Shown: positions 1 to 9,152 of the stretch, one piece after another | Position numbering within the stretch: the first letter of the stretch is position 1 | Layout of the letters: each line of letters starts with the position of its first letter | From: Falciphora oryzae | Taxonomy: Eukaryota > Ascomycota > Sordariomycetes > Magnaporthales > Magnaporthaceae | Direction of reading: 5' to 3' | DNA: 14,893 bases | Assembly (NCBI GenBank): GCA_000733355.1 | Contig: JNVV01000079.1 | Coordinates: 143,160-158,052, forward strand | Notes under the pieces: model-generated | Told to the model about the DNA's origin: nothing | Databases searched by the model: none | The model's input: the letters and a program-made list of their open reading frames with translations, nothing else | Position numbers and translations under genes: made by a program

Positions 1-369
1 AACAACCTACCGGACCGGTATAAGGCTATAGGCCTCCCGCCGGCACCACGGCCCGCACCCGAAGCTTTACAGCTGCACCGGAAAGTGTTACAGCGGCTAA
101 TAGCCGCACGCACGGGACATGGGGACTTCGACTGGTACCACCGAAAGTACCAGCACGAAAACGATAACCCGTGCCGTTGCGGAAGAAACAAGTCCCCCTC
201 CCACCCTGTATTTTGCAGGTTGGCTAAGGCGGCGGAAAACAAATGGCCTAAAACGGACCCTTCCCCGGCCTCCGATAAGCCGGGATATTGGAAACGGCTT
301 CTCCAAAAGCCCTCCCTTTTTGCTTCGTTCGTCGAAGCTACTAACTACTATACTATCGCTGGACGGTAA
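1..369 (+). CDS. LINE ORF2 C-terminus (partial, 5' end off the window)
   Basis: The frame is open from base 1 to the TAA at 367-369, giving about 122 codons, so it is the tail of a longer protein. The segment LQRLIAARTGHGDFDWYH followed by CRCGRNKSPSHPVFC is the recognisable end of Tad1-type LINE polyproteins: a basic helix after the RNase H domain, then a CxC-x7-H-x3-C zinc-type motif. No stop interrupts the visible part. The encoded protein would act in target-primed reverse transcription. It cannot be said from here whether the rest of the ORF is intact. Confidence 0.72.
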   Translation, partial: NNLPDRYKAIGLPPAPRPAPEALQLHRKVLQRLIAARTGHGDFDWYHRKYQHENDNPCRCGRNKSPSHPVFCRLAKAAENKWPKTDPSPASDKPGYWKRLLQKPSLFASFVEATNYYTIAGR

Positions 370-825
370 CAACAGGGCCCGTTGAGCCCGCTTGTAACCT
401 TTTCCTTTTTCCTTTACACTTTTCACTTTTCCTTTGTACTATTAGGACCAACAGTAGGCTCGTTAGTCCCCCGCACCTCTGGCCGGGCCCAGGGGAGGTC
501 CCAAGGACCCCCCCGCCTAACCCGGCCTTGCCCCCTTTTCCGGCACACCCGCCGGCCGACAGCACCACTACCACTCGCAGCGCTTCACAACGCCCCGGCG
601 TATATATATACGCCCTACCGCCGATTGCCCGCTCACTAACAAGGAGCGCCGGAATGCGGCCCGACTTCCGTGTGCCTTCGGGTTTAATCTGCTAGCCGCC
701 TTAATAGCAACATGTAGCCTAGTGTTAAGCTTAGGTAGCGCTAGCACGTCGTATGCCCCTTGGGAGGCAGGGACTGGTAGATCCCGATTTTCCGACGTTA
801 AATAAACTTACTCACTCACTCACTC
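1..825 (+). mobile_element. 3' fragment of a Tad1-like LINE (non-LTR retrotransposon)
   Basis: The stretch contains the end of a reverse-transcriptase ORF (to 369), about 430 bp of non-coding 3' UTR, an AATAAA at 801-806, and a short tandem tail (ACTC)4 at 810-825. An ORF2 tail ending in a cysteine/histidine motif, then a UTR and a simple-repeat tail instead of an LTR, is the usual 3' structure of fungal Tad1-clade LINEs. The element enters from the left edge, so its 5' part is not visible. The exact 3' boundary is inferred from the tail; a target-site duplication cannot be tested without the 5' end. Confidence 0.7.
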
Positions 826-1487
826 AACGTCCTATCGTCCTATCGCCACGTGCCCGTACGCGTGGTTTCAAATTTCAACGAGTCAGTCACGTGCTTTAAT
901 TTTTCTGGGTGGTTTTTGGCGGTTTTTGGCGCAGCCCCTCTTTTTTCCCTCGCGCGCCCGTCCTCTAAGAGCCTTTCGTTCCTCAAGGCATTAGAGGAGA
1001 GCGAAAAAGTTACGTACAGGAGACGCAAACCGCAAGCGGTTCGCCCAAAAGAGCCTTGAGGAACGAAATTTAGATTTGGCAATTTAGAAACGCTGGAATT
1101 AAGTGTTAAAAATTTAAAGGTAACTATGTTTATTATTAAAGGTGTTTTTTTGTTTTTTGTTTTTTATTTTTTAATGGTTTTTTAGTATTTAGAAATTCCT
1201 TTAACTACTAAAAAGTGCATTTAAAAGCTTAAAACATTTAGCAGAAAAAAAAAAAAGCTAATTAACAGGTAAAATTTTATTCAGCGCTCTCAAATTCAAA
1301 TGCAGGTGATTCCTTTCCCCAAAGTGGCCCTTTTCAATTGCCTCCTATCCGTGTGATTTGTGACTTGTGCAGCCGTCGGGCCGGCCAAAATGTCGGGGTC
1401 GGTAAGGTTGGTAGGGTCGACAGGTGCCGGAAAGTCTTGTGCGCGTCTGGGTCTCTGGGGCTCTTATGCGTGCCCGGAGGCCGAGGG
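826..1487. other. Non-coding, AT-rich spacer
   Basis: No convincing gene is seen. The left part holds two CACGTG hexamers (near 847 and 888) and an inverted repeat (974-1068). The stretch 1085-1280 is T/A-rich with homopolymer runs, typical of decayed repeat DNA in RIP-active fungi. Short open frames here have no recognisable content. Confidence 0.5.
974..1068. repeat. 16-bp perfect inverted repeat with 63-bp loop
   Basis: The arm at 974-989 (TTTCGTTCCTCAAGGC) is the exact reverse complement of the arm at 1053-1068. A smaller palindrome, ACCGCAAGCGGT, lies in the loop near 1030. It could be a short hairpin or the remains of a small inverted-repeat element. No coding content goes with it. Confidence 0.6.
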
Positions 1488-1492
1488 TCTTG

Positions 1493-1606
1493 TGCGTGCC
1501 GGAGGGTTTTATGCGTGCCGGAGGGTTTTATGCGTGCCGGAGGGTTTTATGCGTGCCGGAGGGTTTTATGCGTGCCGGAGGGTTTTGTGCGTGCCGGAGT
1601 GTAACA
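1493..1606. repeat. 19-bp minisatellite
   Basis: Five consecutive copies of TGCGTGCCGGAGGGTTTTA run from 1493 to 1587 (the fifth ends in G), followed by a partial sixth at 1588-1606. More degenerate versions are visible upstream from about 1425. Because 19 is not a multiple of 3, every frame of the plus strand reads the same cysteine-rich repeat peptide, which explains three overlapping open frames that should not be taken as genes. Confidence 0.9.
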
Positions 1607-1640
1607 GGCCTTCGCTCTACTATAGCAAGCTACAGCAGTG

Positions 1641-3695
1641 TCAGGCCTGGTAAAGGGGGGCCCCTTGCTGCAACGGGTCCTCCTGTAGGTCGTCCTCCGC
1701 CGTAAACCTACGGAGGATCTTGCGGCCTAATGCTTCCGCTTTATCCGCTGGGGCTACTATAACCTCCCCGTCGATGTTTAACGGAGGAAGCCGTATAGCA
1801 GGTGCGAGTTTATGCCATTTTCCTGGGCCCGTCACGTGACCCCGCGACCGGTGGGTCCTGGAGCGGTCAGCCCGTGAGGGCGCGCCGCGCCACAACAGGT
1901 TTTCCATAAAGGAAGCCACCCAACGGACAAGTCGGATGTCCCAGCCTTGTTTTATAATCCGCTGGAGTAGCCTTCGGCGGAGAACAGAGCCGAATGCTCC
2001 TTGTACGTCCATAGTGACAAGTGCCGCGTGCTGTTGTTGTTCCAAAGCTAGTTCGATCTCGTGGGTAACGTATGCTGTTATATCGACGGCTGAACGTTTT
2101 GGAGCCGCGCCGATATGTCTTAGAGAAAGCAGTCGGGAGGCTAAAGCTATCCGAGAAAGTCTTTTTGCCACAATCAGTTCAAGACCTTTTCCGAGGCAGG
2201 GAAGGAGCGCAATCGGTCTGAAGGATTTTATTTGGCTGAGGTCCGTTTTGTTGGGCTTTTTGAGCATGACCACTTCGGCTGTTCGGAAAGCGGCGGGATG
2301 GTGGCCTATTTCCAGGCAGCTTTGGAATAGCCGTCTTACGTATTCCCCGATTGCTGGCCAGGCTGCTTTAAGTAGCCTGACAGAAAGGGAGTCTATCCCT
2401 GGGGCCGTATTTGCCGTGCCTATTGTGCAATCTTTACATTCGCTGGCAGGTAGAGACGGGTCCCACGGCAGGTGTCCACCCTCGCTCATGCCAGGGTCCG
2501 GCCCGTCTCCGACGGCTATTGGATCCCATGGCAGATCGTCCTCTGCCGTGAAACGTCGCAGGATGCCGTCTCGAAGAGCATTGGCTTTTTCCGACGTGCT
2601 TTTTATTATCTTGTCCCTTATCCGCAGCGGAGGGGTTCGGATAGTTGGTCCTAGTTTGTGCCAGCTTGTTATTCGGTATAAGTCGGCCGGCGAGGTGGCG
2701 TTGTTGATTATGCCAGCCCAGTATTGGCGTTTGGCTGTTCGAACTGCTGTTCTTACGGCTCGTTTTTGCTCAGCCGTTGGGAATCCGTTTGCGGCTGCTT
2801 TTTGGAATTTAGTAGCAGCGCGACTACATTCTGTGTTCCACCAGAGTTGCCCTTTGGACTGTTTGCCGGCGTTGTGGCTGACAGTTTGTTGTGCTTGTTG
2901 CAATAAAGTAGTGAGAGCGGCCGTCGCTGCGTCGAGGCTTTGTGGCGTGTTTGTGAAATCTGGGAGCCCGTTTATGCCGGCGGCAACTGTTAAAGCAAAC
3001 AACGGAAGGTTTTTATCGGGCATCGAAAGACGTTTGCTATCCGGTATCGTCCTGACTGTGCCAGGAATCGTAATTTGAAGAGCTTTGTGGTCCGATGGAG
3101 GGCAGAGAAGTTCGTTAACCTTTGCAGTTGCAAAAGGAAGGATGCTAAAGGTAAGGTCGAGGACCCCGCCTCTCTTTTGTGTAGGGACTCCGGGTTGTCC
3201 GATGTAGGTGAGTTTACGAGAATCCATCCACCGGGTGAGGTCGTCTCCTTTGTTGCGATGTCCGCGTTTAGGGTCCCAGACTGGTGATCCCGCGTTAAAG
3301 TCGCCTGCTATGAGACAGCGCGTTGGTGGGCTCCAGCGAAAAAGGAGTCCCAGGGAGGGTTCGGTTGGATCGCCGGGCGTCCTGTAAAAGTTGACAAAGG
3401 TGATTCCAGCCACCGTTACCCAAAGGATGTCCCTGGTGGGTCCGACAGGCCTAGAGGCTTCTGGTGCGAAGTTTCCTGCGCGGCGGACATAGCTGATGAC
3501 CCTAGGTCTTGTAGCTTCATCCCAGTCGTCGACTGGGATAAACAGTTCGTATGATGGATGTGTGCTGAGCATCTTTTCGTTTTTCGTCCCGCATGGGGGC
3601 TCTTGTACGAGAATAACGTCAATTTCCTATACCCAACATAATTGGAAAAAGGTAGCGGCTGCTTGCCAACTCTTTTAAACGTTGCATTGGGCAGC
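1641..3695 (-). pseudogene. Chimeric Tad1-like LINE ORF2 (APE endonuclease and start of RT)
   Basis: A 643-codon open frame covers 1641-3572, and the same frame continues upstream to about 3695 through two stops (TAG at 3627-3629, TAA at 3675-3677). The upstream part reads QCNV...IDVILVQEPP, the N-terminal catalytic blocks of an APE-type endonuclease. Counting from 3572, GDFNAGSPVWD (residues 90-100) and SDH (160-162) are later APE blocks. RT begins around FRPIALLPCLGKGLE (451-465). Motif A reads MDVQGAFGSV (521-530), with Gly where a second Asp is usual. The RT breaks near residue 557, and no YADD/FADD block follows. Instead residues 586-633 repeat, in diverged form, the linker already present at 304-351 (WHKLxPxIRxPPL ... 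ILRRFTAEDDL). The tail therefore comes from another, related LINE or from a rearranged copy. It is non-functional. Confidence 0.85.
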
Positions 3696-4533
3696 CGATA
3701 TTCCGGTTCGGCCAGGGCGTGCTACGCCGCGGTCTTTAGGTTTCCGTTGCGTTATTGATATCATTCAGAAACTGCTTTGATATGTAGTCAGGCCTTCCGT
3801 ATCGTAAAGGACGTAGTGGTCTTTGGTGCAAAGTTGCTAGTGGCGTCGGGCTGGAGGCCGGGGCCTCCGTATCCGATCTCAAAACTATGATGGTGTCTTC
3901 CGCTGTTGGGTTTTCCTCCATATCGATGTCTTCTGGTGCTTAGGGGCCTTCAGTTGTAGTAGAACCCTCTTCGTCGTCTCTTTGCGGGATCCGGCGTTTG
4001 TTGGGCCTGGCGGGTAAGTTCGGGTAGGTGGCTGATAGGCCAGCCGGAACAACACATTCTCCGTGCTCGCTACTCTGCCCTTACCTTTGCGGCTGCAGTG
4101 ACGCAAGCCGTATTCACCGGGCGGCTCTAACGTTACACGGGGAAAGCTGACTTGTAGTGATTGTGTGACATCGGCTCTTCTTTGTACGATATGCTGTTTT
4201 TTCTGCTGTTTGTGTAGATGTTTCCCTGCAACGAACGAAACTTCCCAAGACATCATATAGTTAGGTAGCCATCCCATTCTCCTAATGAACGGTTTTTGTT
4301 CAAAAAGGTGTTTGTTTCGTCCTTTGGCTTTTTTACGGCAGTGGAAACTTTCCCAACAATGCTCTTTCATGCACAAAAAAGATTTCTGTAACAGGCGACA
4401 TTGGCTGTACTGGGCTATCAACAGTTGGATCTATAGCCGGGAGCTTAGGTGGCTGGGTTGGGGTGTGACTTTTGTGACAAAATGGAAAGTCGCGAGTTAC
4501 CAGGCACGAGCGAGCCACAAAAGCTGACCTCAC
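3696..4533 (-). other. Eroded sequence upstream of the LINE ORF2, possible ORF1 remnant
   Basis: Upstream of the endonuclease on the minus strand, one frame can be followed from about 4533 to 3736 through several stops. It has open pieces such as a proline-rich segment near 4420-4490 and a 61-codon piece starting MEENPTAEDTI at 3921. A LINE ORF1 is expected in this position, but I see no clear zinc-knuckle series, so the assignment rests on position only. A 178-codon open frame in another phase (3885-4421) is basic and low in recognisable content; I do not call it a gene. Confidence 0.35.
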
Positions 4534-4558
4534 TGCTCCTTCCTTTGGTCACAAAGAT

Positions 4559-4571
4559 GTTAAATATATTT
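4559..4571 (+). promoter_or_regulatory. TATA-like element upstream of the 316-aa gene
   Basis: GTTAAATATATTT lies about 100 bp before the ATG at 4671, at a TATA-box distance if the 5' UTR is short. A pyrimidine-rich stretch (about 4640-4665) follows, as is common before fungal start codons. No transcript data support it here. Confidence 0.3.
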
Positions 4572-4670
4572 TTTTGTCTGTTCGTTGCCCGCGTTGCCAG
4601 CGGAAACGAGAACCAAATGCAAATATCACCAAAAAAACAGACCTCTCTCGACCCCTCCGTTTGCAGCACA

Positions 4671-5703
4671 ATGGAACCGGTACGATCTCACCTGTTCAAC
4701 CCGGCCGTCGTGGAGCACGGCAGGCAGATAGCCCAAAGACCAAAGAACGCGGTGAATGGGCAGGACAAGTAATAGCAAGCCGTTCCCAGGTCAGAAACCA
4801 ACACCCCATAATTATCAACAAGCATCTAACAACCCCCGGAAACACACCAGGCCCTTCCCAGACATAGCAGCCAAAGGCTTCTACATGGAGCACCCGGAAA
4901 GCTCCGTCGTGGTCGACTTCACGCAGAGCGGCCGGCACTTCCTCCAAGGCCTCCCCACGACGAGCGGGCTGGCCCCCGGGGACGAGTGGACCAACACGGC
5001 CATCACCTACTTCGTCTACGGCGCCCTGACCACGTCGCACGACGTCGACGCCGGCAACCTCATGGTCCGGGCCATGAGCGCCAGCATGTTCGACGGGGCC
5101 GCCCTCGGCGTGCGCATCTCGGACCCCGTCGCCTTCACGTGGGAGCACGCTTCCGGGAACCAGGGCCAGCTGCCGCGGAAGCCGCTCAGGCTTGTTGTTT
5201 TCGAGGACGTCCTTTCGGCCACGCAGAAGACGAGCAGCGGCGGGCTGGTGCTCAACACGGCCGACGCGATGGACCTGGCGCTCGAGATGCTGCCGGGCAC
5301 CAGCGGGCAGCGGCCGTGCCGGCAGACGGAGCGGCTGACGGTGCGGCACGACGCCGAGGACGGGCTGGAGCGGGACGTGTTCTGGTTTCTGTCGGCGCAG
5401 CCGCACGTCGCGCGCATCCACATGATGCTGGCCGACTACCCGCAGCTTTTTAGACACCACAGGATCGAGAGGATCCACGTCATGCACTGGATGTACCCGC
5501 CGCCCGAGGGGTACGAGCAGGTCCTGGTGTCTCCGGGCAGGAACATCGCGCTCGAGCTGGGGCCGATCGCGACCGTGGTCGACCCGTCGCGGTTCGTGTC
5601 CGCCGCGCTCTTGGCGCTGCCGAGGCATCCGCTCGCGCCGCCGAAGCCGGACTGGTTTGGGGAGGAGGACGAGACTGCGGGGAATATAATGCAGCAGTGG
5701 TGA
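4671..5703 (+). CDS. Two-exon gene for an uncharacterised 316-aa protein
   Basis: Proposed exons are 4671-4768 and 4851-5703. The ATG at 4671 sits in CACAATGG, with A at -3 and G at +4. The two exons join in phase (98 nt, then one base completing a Lys codon) and read to the TGA at 5701-5703. Exon 2 is strongly GC-rich with G/C-ending codons, unlike the flanks. I do not recognise the family. There is no signal peptide or membrane segment, so a soluble intracellular protein is likely. Visible features are an N-terminal block VVVDFTQSGRHFLQGLP, a Trp/His-rich patch (HVMHWMYPPP) and an acidic C-terminus (GEEDE). The HxxHC motif of UstYa oxidases is absent. The alternative is an unspliced 315-codon frame from an ATG at 4756 in a poorer start context. 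An antisense 310-codon frame is a GC-rich shadow. Confidence 0.7.
4769..4850 (+). other. Predicted 82-bp spliceosomal intron
   Basis: The donor is GTAATA at 4769, the branch site CTAAC at 4826-4830, and the acceptor ACACCAG ends at 4850, 20 nt after the branch site. Removing it joins two open frames in the same phase. Size and branch spacing are normal for filamentous ascomycetes; the donor deviates from GTAAGT. Confidence 0.65.
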
Positions 5704-6696
5704 TGGCGGCTGCAGACGGACGGCTGCCCGGTGTGGTGAGCTTTATTTCTCGTATCGACCTCGTCGCTTGGTGTTCTGGCGTACAGGATACCAGCCCTGT
5801 TAAGAGGGGGACGTTTCTTTGGCACGGTGGTTGGTGGCATTTGCATGGTAGGATCATGGAGTTTGGGATTTTCTTTAACGATTATCGCTACTGGGCTGTA
5901 GACTGCGATCCCGGGCATTGCGCTTGTCCCTCAGCCTGGTTGGACCGGTGTGGGCGAGCAATGGCGATATCGGCATTCCCATGCCCAAAGAACCGACCAC
6001 ATTATCGGCCTCCAAAAACACGCAAGGTCAGACAGGAAGCCCGTGGACGAGATGCGAGCAGAGCAGAAACTGAGGCAGTCCGGGAGGCGTTTCCCTATTT
6101 ATCTAGCCGTGTAGGCCCCTGCCATCATCAACCATCCGGACCCGGAAGCCTGGGTCGCGGGCAGATCGGCAAAGGTTCATATGACCATAATTGGGGGTCG
6201 TGCCATAAGGCTTGTTTGGTTGTGGGGGTCAAATCCTTCCTGCGCGCCTCAGCAGGGTTGTCAAACCCGCCAAAACGGCTCCTCGCAGCGCTAGAGGGGA
6301 GATTGCAGCTCTAGCTGGCGCTGCCAAAATGTTCTTTTCTCTCCGAATCCCTTCGCTTAAGGCCGCGGGAAATCTCAAGCGACCGCGGGTGGGAGTCCCG
6401 GGAGATGGGGCTCAAATCCCAGGGTGGCTGGATGGATGGATGGATGGATTTCGACTGCAAGGCCACCGACGGACTCCACCATCCAGGGGGGAGCAAATTG
6501 GCTGAGAGACGATGCCCCGGCAGTTAAGCGTCGGCGCGCACCCATAAAAAGCGCCGTTCTTCCAAGAGATCGTAAAAGAGAAGAAGATGCTGTGTGGTGT
6601 GCTCCAAGACTTTTGATATCCACCCTCGCTGCCTCGATCTCATCTCCTCCAAAAAGGTCCAGCCCCGAAAACGGAAGCATTCTCGTGCCAGAAAAA
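5704..6696. other. Intergenic region, no supported gene
   Basis: It holds the presumed 3' UTR of the 316-aa gene and the promoter of the GPI-protein gene. A TATA-like CATAAAAAG lies near 6542, about 150 bp before the ATG at 6697. An imperfect inverted repeat (GCAGCGCTAGAG ... CTCTAGCTGGCGCTGC) lies at about 6285-6331. A 205-codon open frame (5697-6314) starts inside the previous gene's last codons and has mixed, low-bias composition, so I do not accept it. Confidence 0.5.
6430..6449. repeat. (GGAT)5 microsatellite
   Basis: Five perfect GGAT units lie about 250 bp upstream of the GPI-protein start codon. The tract may vary in length between strains. Confidence 0.9.
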
Positions 6697-7434
6697 ATGA
6701 CACTCCTCCGCACCATCTTCCTGGCGTTGGCCGCCGCGGCGATCCCGGCCGCGCACGCGTAGCAGCAGCAGACCACGCCGCCGCCGGCGACCATCACGGC
6801 CTTCCTGCCGTTCCTGGACATCCTTGGCGAGGATGTGCACGCGTCGCAGGTCAGCGTCAACCCAGAGAACGGGGAGACGGTGTACTCGCTCGAGTGCATC
6901 CCGACCGCGAGCGTCCTGACGCAGGGCTGCAAGAACGGGCGCGTCAACAACGCCACCTTCAAGACGTCGGCCGGCGGCGTGCAGATGACGGGTACCGGGC
7001 AGTTCACACACGAGAAGATGAGGGTGACGCCGCAGATGTAAGTTGGTGCTGGCATTTACACCCTTGAGGCAGCCATCATCAGGAAGTGGAGAAAAACTGA
7101 CGGGCGTGACCACATTCGCTTTTGCAGGAGCATCACCATGTCCTGCAACCCCCAGTCGAGCGCGCCGACGTGCGCGATCGACGTGACCGAGGCCCGGATC
7201 AACCCTGCCGGCTCGACGGCGACGGACAGGATATCGCAGGGCGTCACGGTGTACACTTCGCCGAGCAAGTACATGAAGGCCATCACCGTGACGGCGGGGC
7301 ACCAGGAGGCGGCAGCCACGGGAGCGGCATCGGGCAAGGCGTCGAACAGCAGCGGGGTAGCAGTCCACGTCGCGAGCAGGGAGCTGGTGCTGGCAGGGAC
7401 CGTTTTGGCGCTCTCGGCCGTCGTGCTTGGCTGA
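6697..7434 (+). pseudogene. GPI-anchored secreted protein gene with a single premature stop
   Basis: Exons are 6697-7037 and 7128-7434, with ATG in an AAAAAATGA context (A at -3). The product starts with a signal peptide (MTLLRTIFLALAAAAIPAAHA, residues 1-21). Codon 22 is TAG (6760-6762), directly before CAG CAG CAG. After that the frame stays open through the intron to the TGA at 7432-7434, giving 215 codon positions. The mature part has the block TAFLPFLD, an ETVYSLEC segment, four cysteines (67, 78, 120, 129), an N-glycosylation site NAT (85-87), an ITVTAG block, and a C-terminal Ser/Gly-rich region (around 187-190) before a hydrophobic tail typical of GPI attachment. This fits a widespread fungal family of small GPI-anchored proteins of unknown function, expected at the plasma membrane or cell wall. 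The stop looks like one CAG-to-TAG change. A weak alternative intron (6759-6854) would remove it in frame. Confidence 0.72.
7038..7127 (+). other. Predicted 90-bp spliceosomal intron
   Basis: The donor is GTAAGT at 7038-7043 (perfect fungal consensus), the branch site CTGAC at 7097-7101, and the acceptor TTTTGCAG ends at 7127. Exon 1 ends with AT and exon 2 supplies G, so Met114 spans the junction and the frame continues into the cysteine-containing C-terminal half. Confidence 0.9.
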
Positions 7435-8744
7435 TTGGTAACGTCGTGGGAGTGAGGGGACGTGCAGTAGATAGGTATGTAGGAGCCACTGGATCGCCTT
7501 CAGATGCAGCGAGTCTCGGGAAGTGGTCGTTTGAGCAAGCTTGATCACGTCCATCCCCCCCGTCGCTCACTTGCTTTGGATTCCCGCCGTCTGGTGAAGG
7601 CAACGTAACGTAGATTGTCAGTGTCGGTTCTCGGGTGTCTCGTGGCATGCTGGAGGCGTCGAGTGGCTGCCCGTTCGACATTCTAGCCGCAGCCGCATCT
7701 CCCGTCTTGTCTGCAACATCTGCCGATGGTGTGGCGATGCTGCCGAATTTCGCAGTCCGGTTCACATGCCAAGACCCCCCGACTGCGACATGGCCCAAGC
7801 GAAGATCCTAGGCTAGAGAAACAACCGCCACGAGATCACGGGCGGCGACTCGAGTCGAATCTACGCCAGCACATAACACTCGGCGACGATAGGCATCATG
7901 CTTTGGGGCGTGCCTATCAACATATGGACAGGGAGGGGTCGTCTCTCAACCGCACAGCTTGCAGCGCGCGCAAGGCCAAGGCCGATCAATCATCAAAAAT
8001 ACCTAGGGCCTGGTAGCAGACGAGGACTTGGTTCAGCGGCTGTGGAATGCCATGGCGTCGGGCAGATGGCAGCTGGAGGCAGGACCCGCGGATGGGATCG
8101 GTAAGTTCAGCGGGAGACTGGGCGGGGTCAGGGCCTGAGTGCGGGTATGCGACTGCTAAAATTAGTACAGTTTGAACCTCTTCGCGCAAGGGTCCAGCGA
8201 TTCTCTTGCCAAAGTCTACAAATATAGCGGTATACCTGCCAAGAGCCGCCTTCTGCCAGGGTCCGACTCGTCTGAATGGCCTCCACGCTCTCAACTAGTA
8301 CTGTGCGCGTCTAAACGCAAAGGACGCCCATGCGAGATCCCCATAAGGCCGTGTGGAAGAGAGCAGCGCCCGCCTGCTAGATGCCCTTGATGGCCCTTTT
8401 TGGAGCCAGGAACAACGTGATGACGAAAAGGGCTGCTGGGACGGAGCCTTGAAGGCCACCGCAGCGCCGTGACCTGGCATATATCTGCATCCTCACGCAT
8501 GGGCTGGTTGGTGGTTGTAAGAGGTCGGTATGTGCCTATGATATAGAGTCTATAGGGTAGACGTCTGTATCGTATTGGTAGGTTAAGATGATGTCTATGG
8601 GAGAGATCGAGGCCGTAGGCCTGGCGGAGCGGCCTACAGAGATAACCTCTGTGCGGGCCCAACTCCTTGCAAACCGAGTCAGGAACTCGTGGAAGAGTGG
8701 GTCGGCCCAAGTCAGTTCCTCCCAGGGCCCTGCCAGCCATGACA

Positions 8745-8760
8745 GCCTACCTAGGTAGGC
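8745..8760. repeat. 16-bp perfect palindrome
   Basis: GCCTACCTAGGTAGGC equals its own reverse complement and lies about 390 bp upstream of the repeat-peptide gene. CCTACCTAGGTAGG-type sequences occur often in intergenic DNA of Pezizomycotina. Whether this one binds a factor is unknown. Confidence 0.6.
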
Positions 8761-9059
8761 ACCTATCGAACCATGTGTCTTCTTCGCCTGCATCGCGAAT
8801 GGTCAAGCTCGACAACCTCGTGGTCCCCGCATAGCGCATCCCGCGGATTAATGCTACCAACCTGAAAACACCTTCCATGCAAAGCCCCCCAAAAATAGCC
8901 GCACGGCCCACATCATCGATCGACCTGTGCTATTCGTAGACCAGCCACCGACTGCCGAACCATGGCCAAAAGCGTCAATAGCTGCCAAAAAGGGAAATCT
9001 GCAGCAGAGGGCCATGGCTCGCCGCAAACTCGTACAGAAATTCGCATCACGAAGCCGCA

Positions 9060-9152
9060 ACATATAATTCCACCAGCAACCTCCTCTAGTCGATACCTGT
9101 TTGTCTCTTCACCCTCACCCTCGCCCTCAACACCCATCCCCAACGCGACAAG
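9060..9152 (+). promoter_or_regulatory. TATA-like box and CT/CCC-rich leader before the repeat-peptide gene
   Basis: ACATATAATT at 9060-9069 lies about 85 bp before the ATG. It is followed by a pyrimidine-rich leader with repeated CACCCTC/CGCCCTC blocks (about 9108-9130), a usual feature of well-transcribed filamentous fungal genes. The start context is ACAAGATGC with A at -3. Confidence 0.4.

Larger units (their letters stand above)
7435..9152. other. Long intergenic region, no supported gene
   Basis: About 1.7 kb separates the GPI gene from the repeat-peptide gene. Open frames here on both strands (the longest about 149 codons on the minus strand, 8291-8740) lack codon bias, signal peptides or recognisable motifs. 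The region includes a perfect 16-bp palindrome (8745-8760) and the presumed promoter of the next gene. Confidence 0.55.

Noticed and set aside
1493..1606. CRISPR-like repeat array
   Set aside because: The 19-bp copies are directly adjacent without spacers, and the genome is eukaryotic; it is a minisatellite.
1338..1705. Three overlapping cysteine-rich open frames
   Set aside because: Products of the 19-bp minisatellite read in different phases.
1936..3078. 380-codon plus-strand frame opposite the LINE
   Set aside because: Shadow of the minus-strand LINE ORF2, which carries recognisable endonuclease and RT blocks.
4696..5628. 310-codon open frame antisense to the 316-aa gene
   Set aside because: Arg/His/Gly/Val-rich shadow typical of a GC3-biased gene on the other strand; it also crosses the predicted intron.
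5697..6314. 205-codon open frame after the 316-aa gene
   Set aside because: It starts in the last codons of the previous gene, has mixed composition and no motif or codon bias. Probably 3' UTR and intergenic DNA.
6360..6430. tRNA-like segment (GGGCTCAAATCCC resembles a T-arm/B box)
   Set aside because: No matching A box, anticodon arm or acceptor stem could be folded around it.
6759..6854. Intron that would remove the premature stop in the GPI gene
   Set aside because: In frame, but the donor GTAGCA is weak, no branch site is seen, and the interval encodes a block expected in this protein family. Kept only as an alternative.
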